A stretch of 6,234 nt of DNA from Chitinophaga pinensis (lineage in GTDB: Bacteria; Bacteroidota; Bacteroidia; Chitinophagales; Chitinophagaceae), in contig CALQKL020000136.1 in NCBI GenBank assembly GCA_943331145.2, forward strand, positions 1-6,234, read 5' to 3'. A program made the position numbers and the translations under genes. The notes under the pieces are model-generated. The model was not told the DNA's origin. It saw only the letters and a list, made by a program, of their open reading frames with translations, and searched no databases. Of the stretch, positions 6,017-6,234 are shown piece by piece (positions within the stretch are counted from its first letter, which is position 1; each line of letters opens with the position of its first letter).

Positions 6017-6234
6017 TTTGATGAAACATTTGATGGTATGCTTTTTTTATTTCAACTAAATCAACAGCATTATCCGAATAATCTTTAGCTGAGCTACTCC
6101 AATTTGAATATTCTGATTCATTCATAACAGCAAAAAAATCAATTGCAGCTTTTATATTTGATGGAATAGGCTCCACATTTAATCCTGCATAATTTTTCTC
6201 CAAATTATTCCATGGTGTATTGTTACTGGTTATA
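6006..6234 (-). CDS. GT4-type glycosyltransferase, C-terminal 75 residues only (cut by window edge)
   Basis: The frame ends at TAA 6008-6006 and stays open rightward to the last base, so this is the tail of a longer gene and not a small ORF. The TTG at 6203-6201 is simply an internal Leu codon. Seen: ITSNNTPWNNLEKNYAGLNV, matching the GT4 (Glycos_transf_1) pattern in which a T-P-W then L then AG stretch follows the nucleotide-sugar-binding Glu. After it comes the usual closing helix pair (IKAAIDFFAVM, then EYSNWSSSAKDYS, then IKKAYHQMF), as in the C-terminal lobe of GT-B enzymes. The catalytic EX7E region and the whole N-terminal lobe lie outside the window. It is the first visible gene of the glycan operon and its stop overlaps the exosortase start by 11 nt. 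Sugar specificity cannot be inferred. Confidence 0.8.
   Translation of the reverse strand, partial: ITSNNTPWNNLEKNYAGLNVEPIPSNIKAAIDFFAVMNESEYSNWSSSAKDYSDNAVDLVEIKKAYHQMFHQNEG

Noticed and set aside
6006..6203. Small 65-residue protein starting at TTG 6203
   Set aside because: The frame is open to the window edge, and the residues before the TTG complete a GT4 motif, so it is a truncated glycosyltransferase and the TTG is an internal Leu codon.

Overview
The window is AT-rich and looks chromosomal from a Bacteroidota bacterium, most likely in or near Flavobacteriales. The basis is the low GC content, A-rich leaders without Shine-Dalgarno sequences, a perfect Bacteroidota-type -7 box (TAnnTTTG) just upstream of ychF, and a gene set (SpmA-type nucleoside-recognition protein, exosortase-family protein, PHP-type tyrosine phosphatase) that is common in that phylum. 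Genus cannot be read from this sequence.

Left part (1-1017). The N-terminal 221 residues of an SpmA-type Gate-domain membrane protein run leftward off the window edge. A 352-bp non-coding stretch (666-1017) separates it from the divergent ychF. That stretch holds two adjacent degenerate periodic arrays: one with a strict 9-nt period (about 730-819) and one with a strict 8-nt period (853-885, with weaker echoes to about 926). A good ychF -7 promoter element follows at 984-991.

Centre (1018-2118). ychF is a complete housekeeping ATPase gene on the plus strand. It carries an arginine where E. coli YchF has the histidine (His114) implicated in ATP hydrolysis.

Right part (2157-6234, all minus strand). 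Five tightly packed genes look like the 3' end of an exopolysaccharide/capsule operon. In transcription order they are: the C-terminus of a GT4-type glycosyltransferase (cut by the window edge), a small exosortase-family membrane protein, a NodU-type O-carbamoyltransferase, a GT2 glycosyltransferase, and a CpsB/YwqE-like PHP-domain tyrosine phosphatase. Gaps are 8 to 20 nt, and the first pair overlaps by 11 nt. A plausible reading is that the two glycosyltransferases build a surface glycan, the carbamoyltransferase decorates it, and the PHP phosphatase resets a tyrosine kinase of the export machinery. The exosortase homologue would perform a membrane step whose substrate is not in view. The operon ends 38 nt from the convergent ychF stop, with no obvious hairpin terminator between them.

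The most interesting item is the exosortase-family gene inside a glycan operon, translationally coupled to a glycosyltransferase and followed by a carbamoyltransferase. No wholly new system is demonstrable from this window alone.
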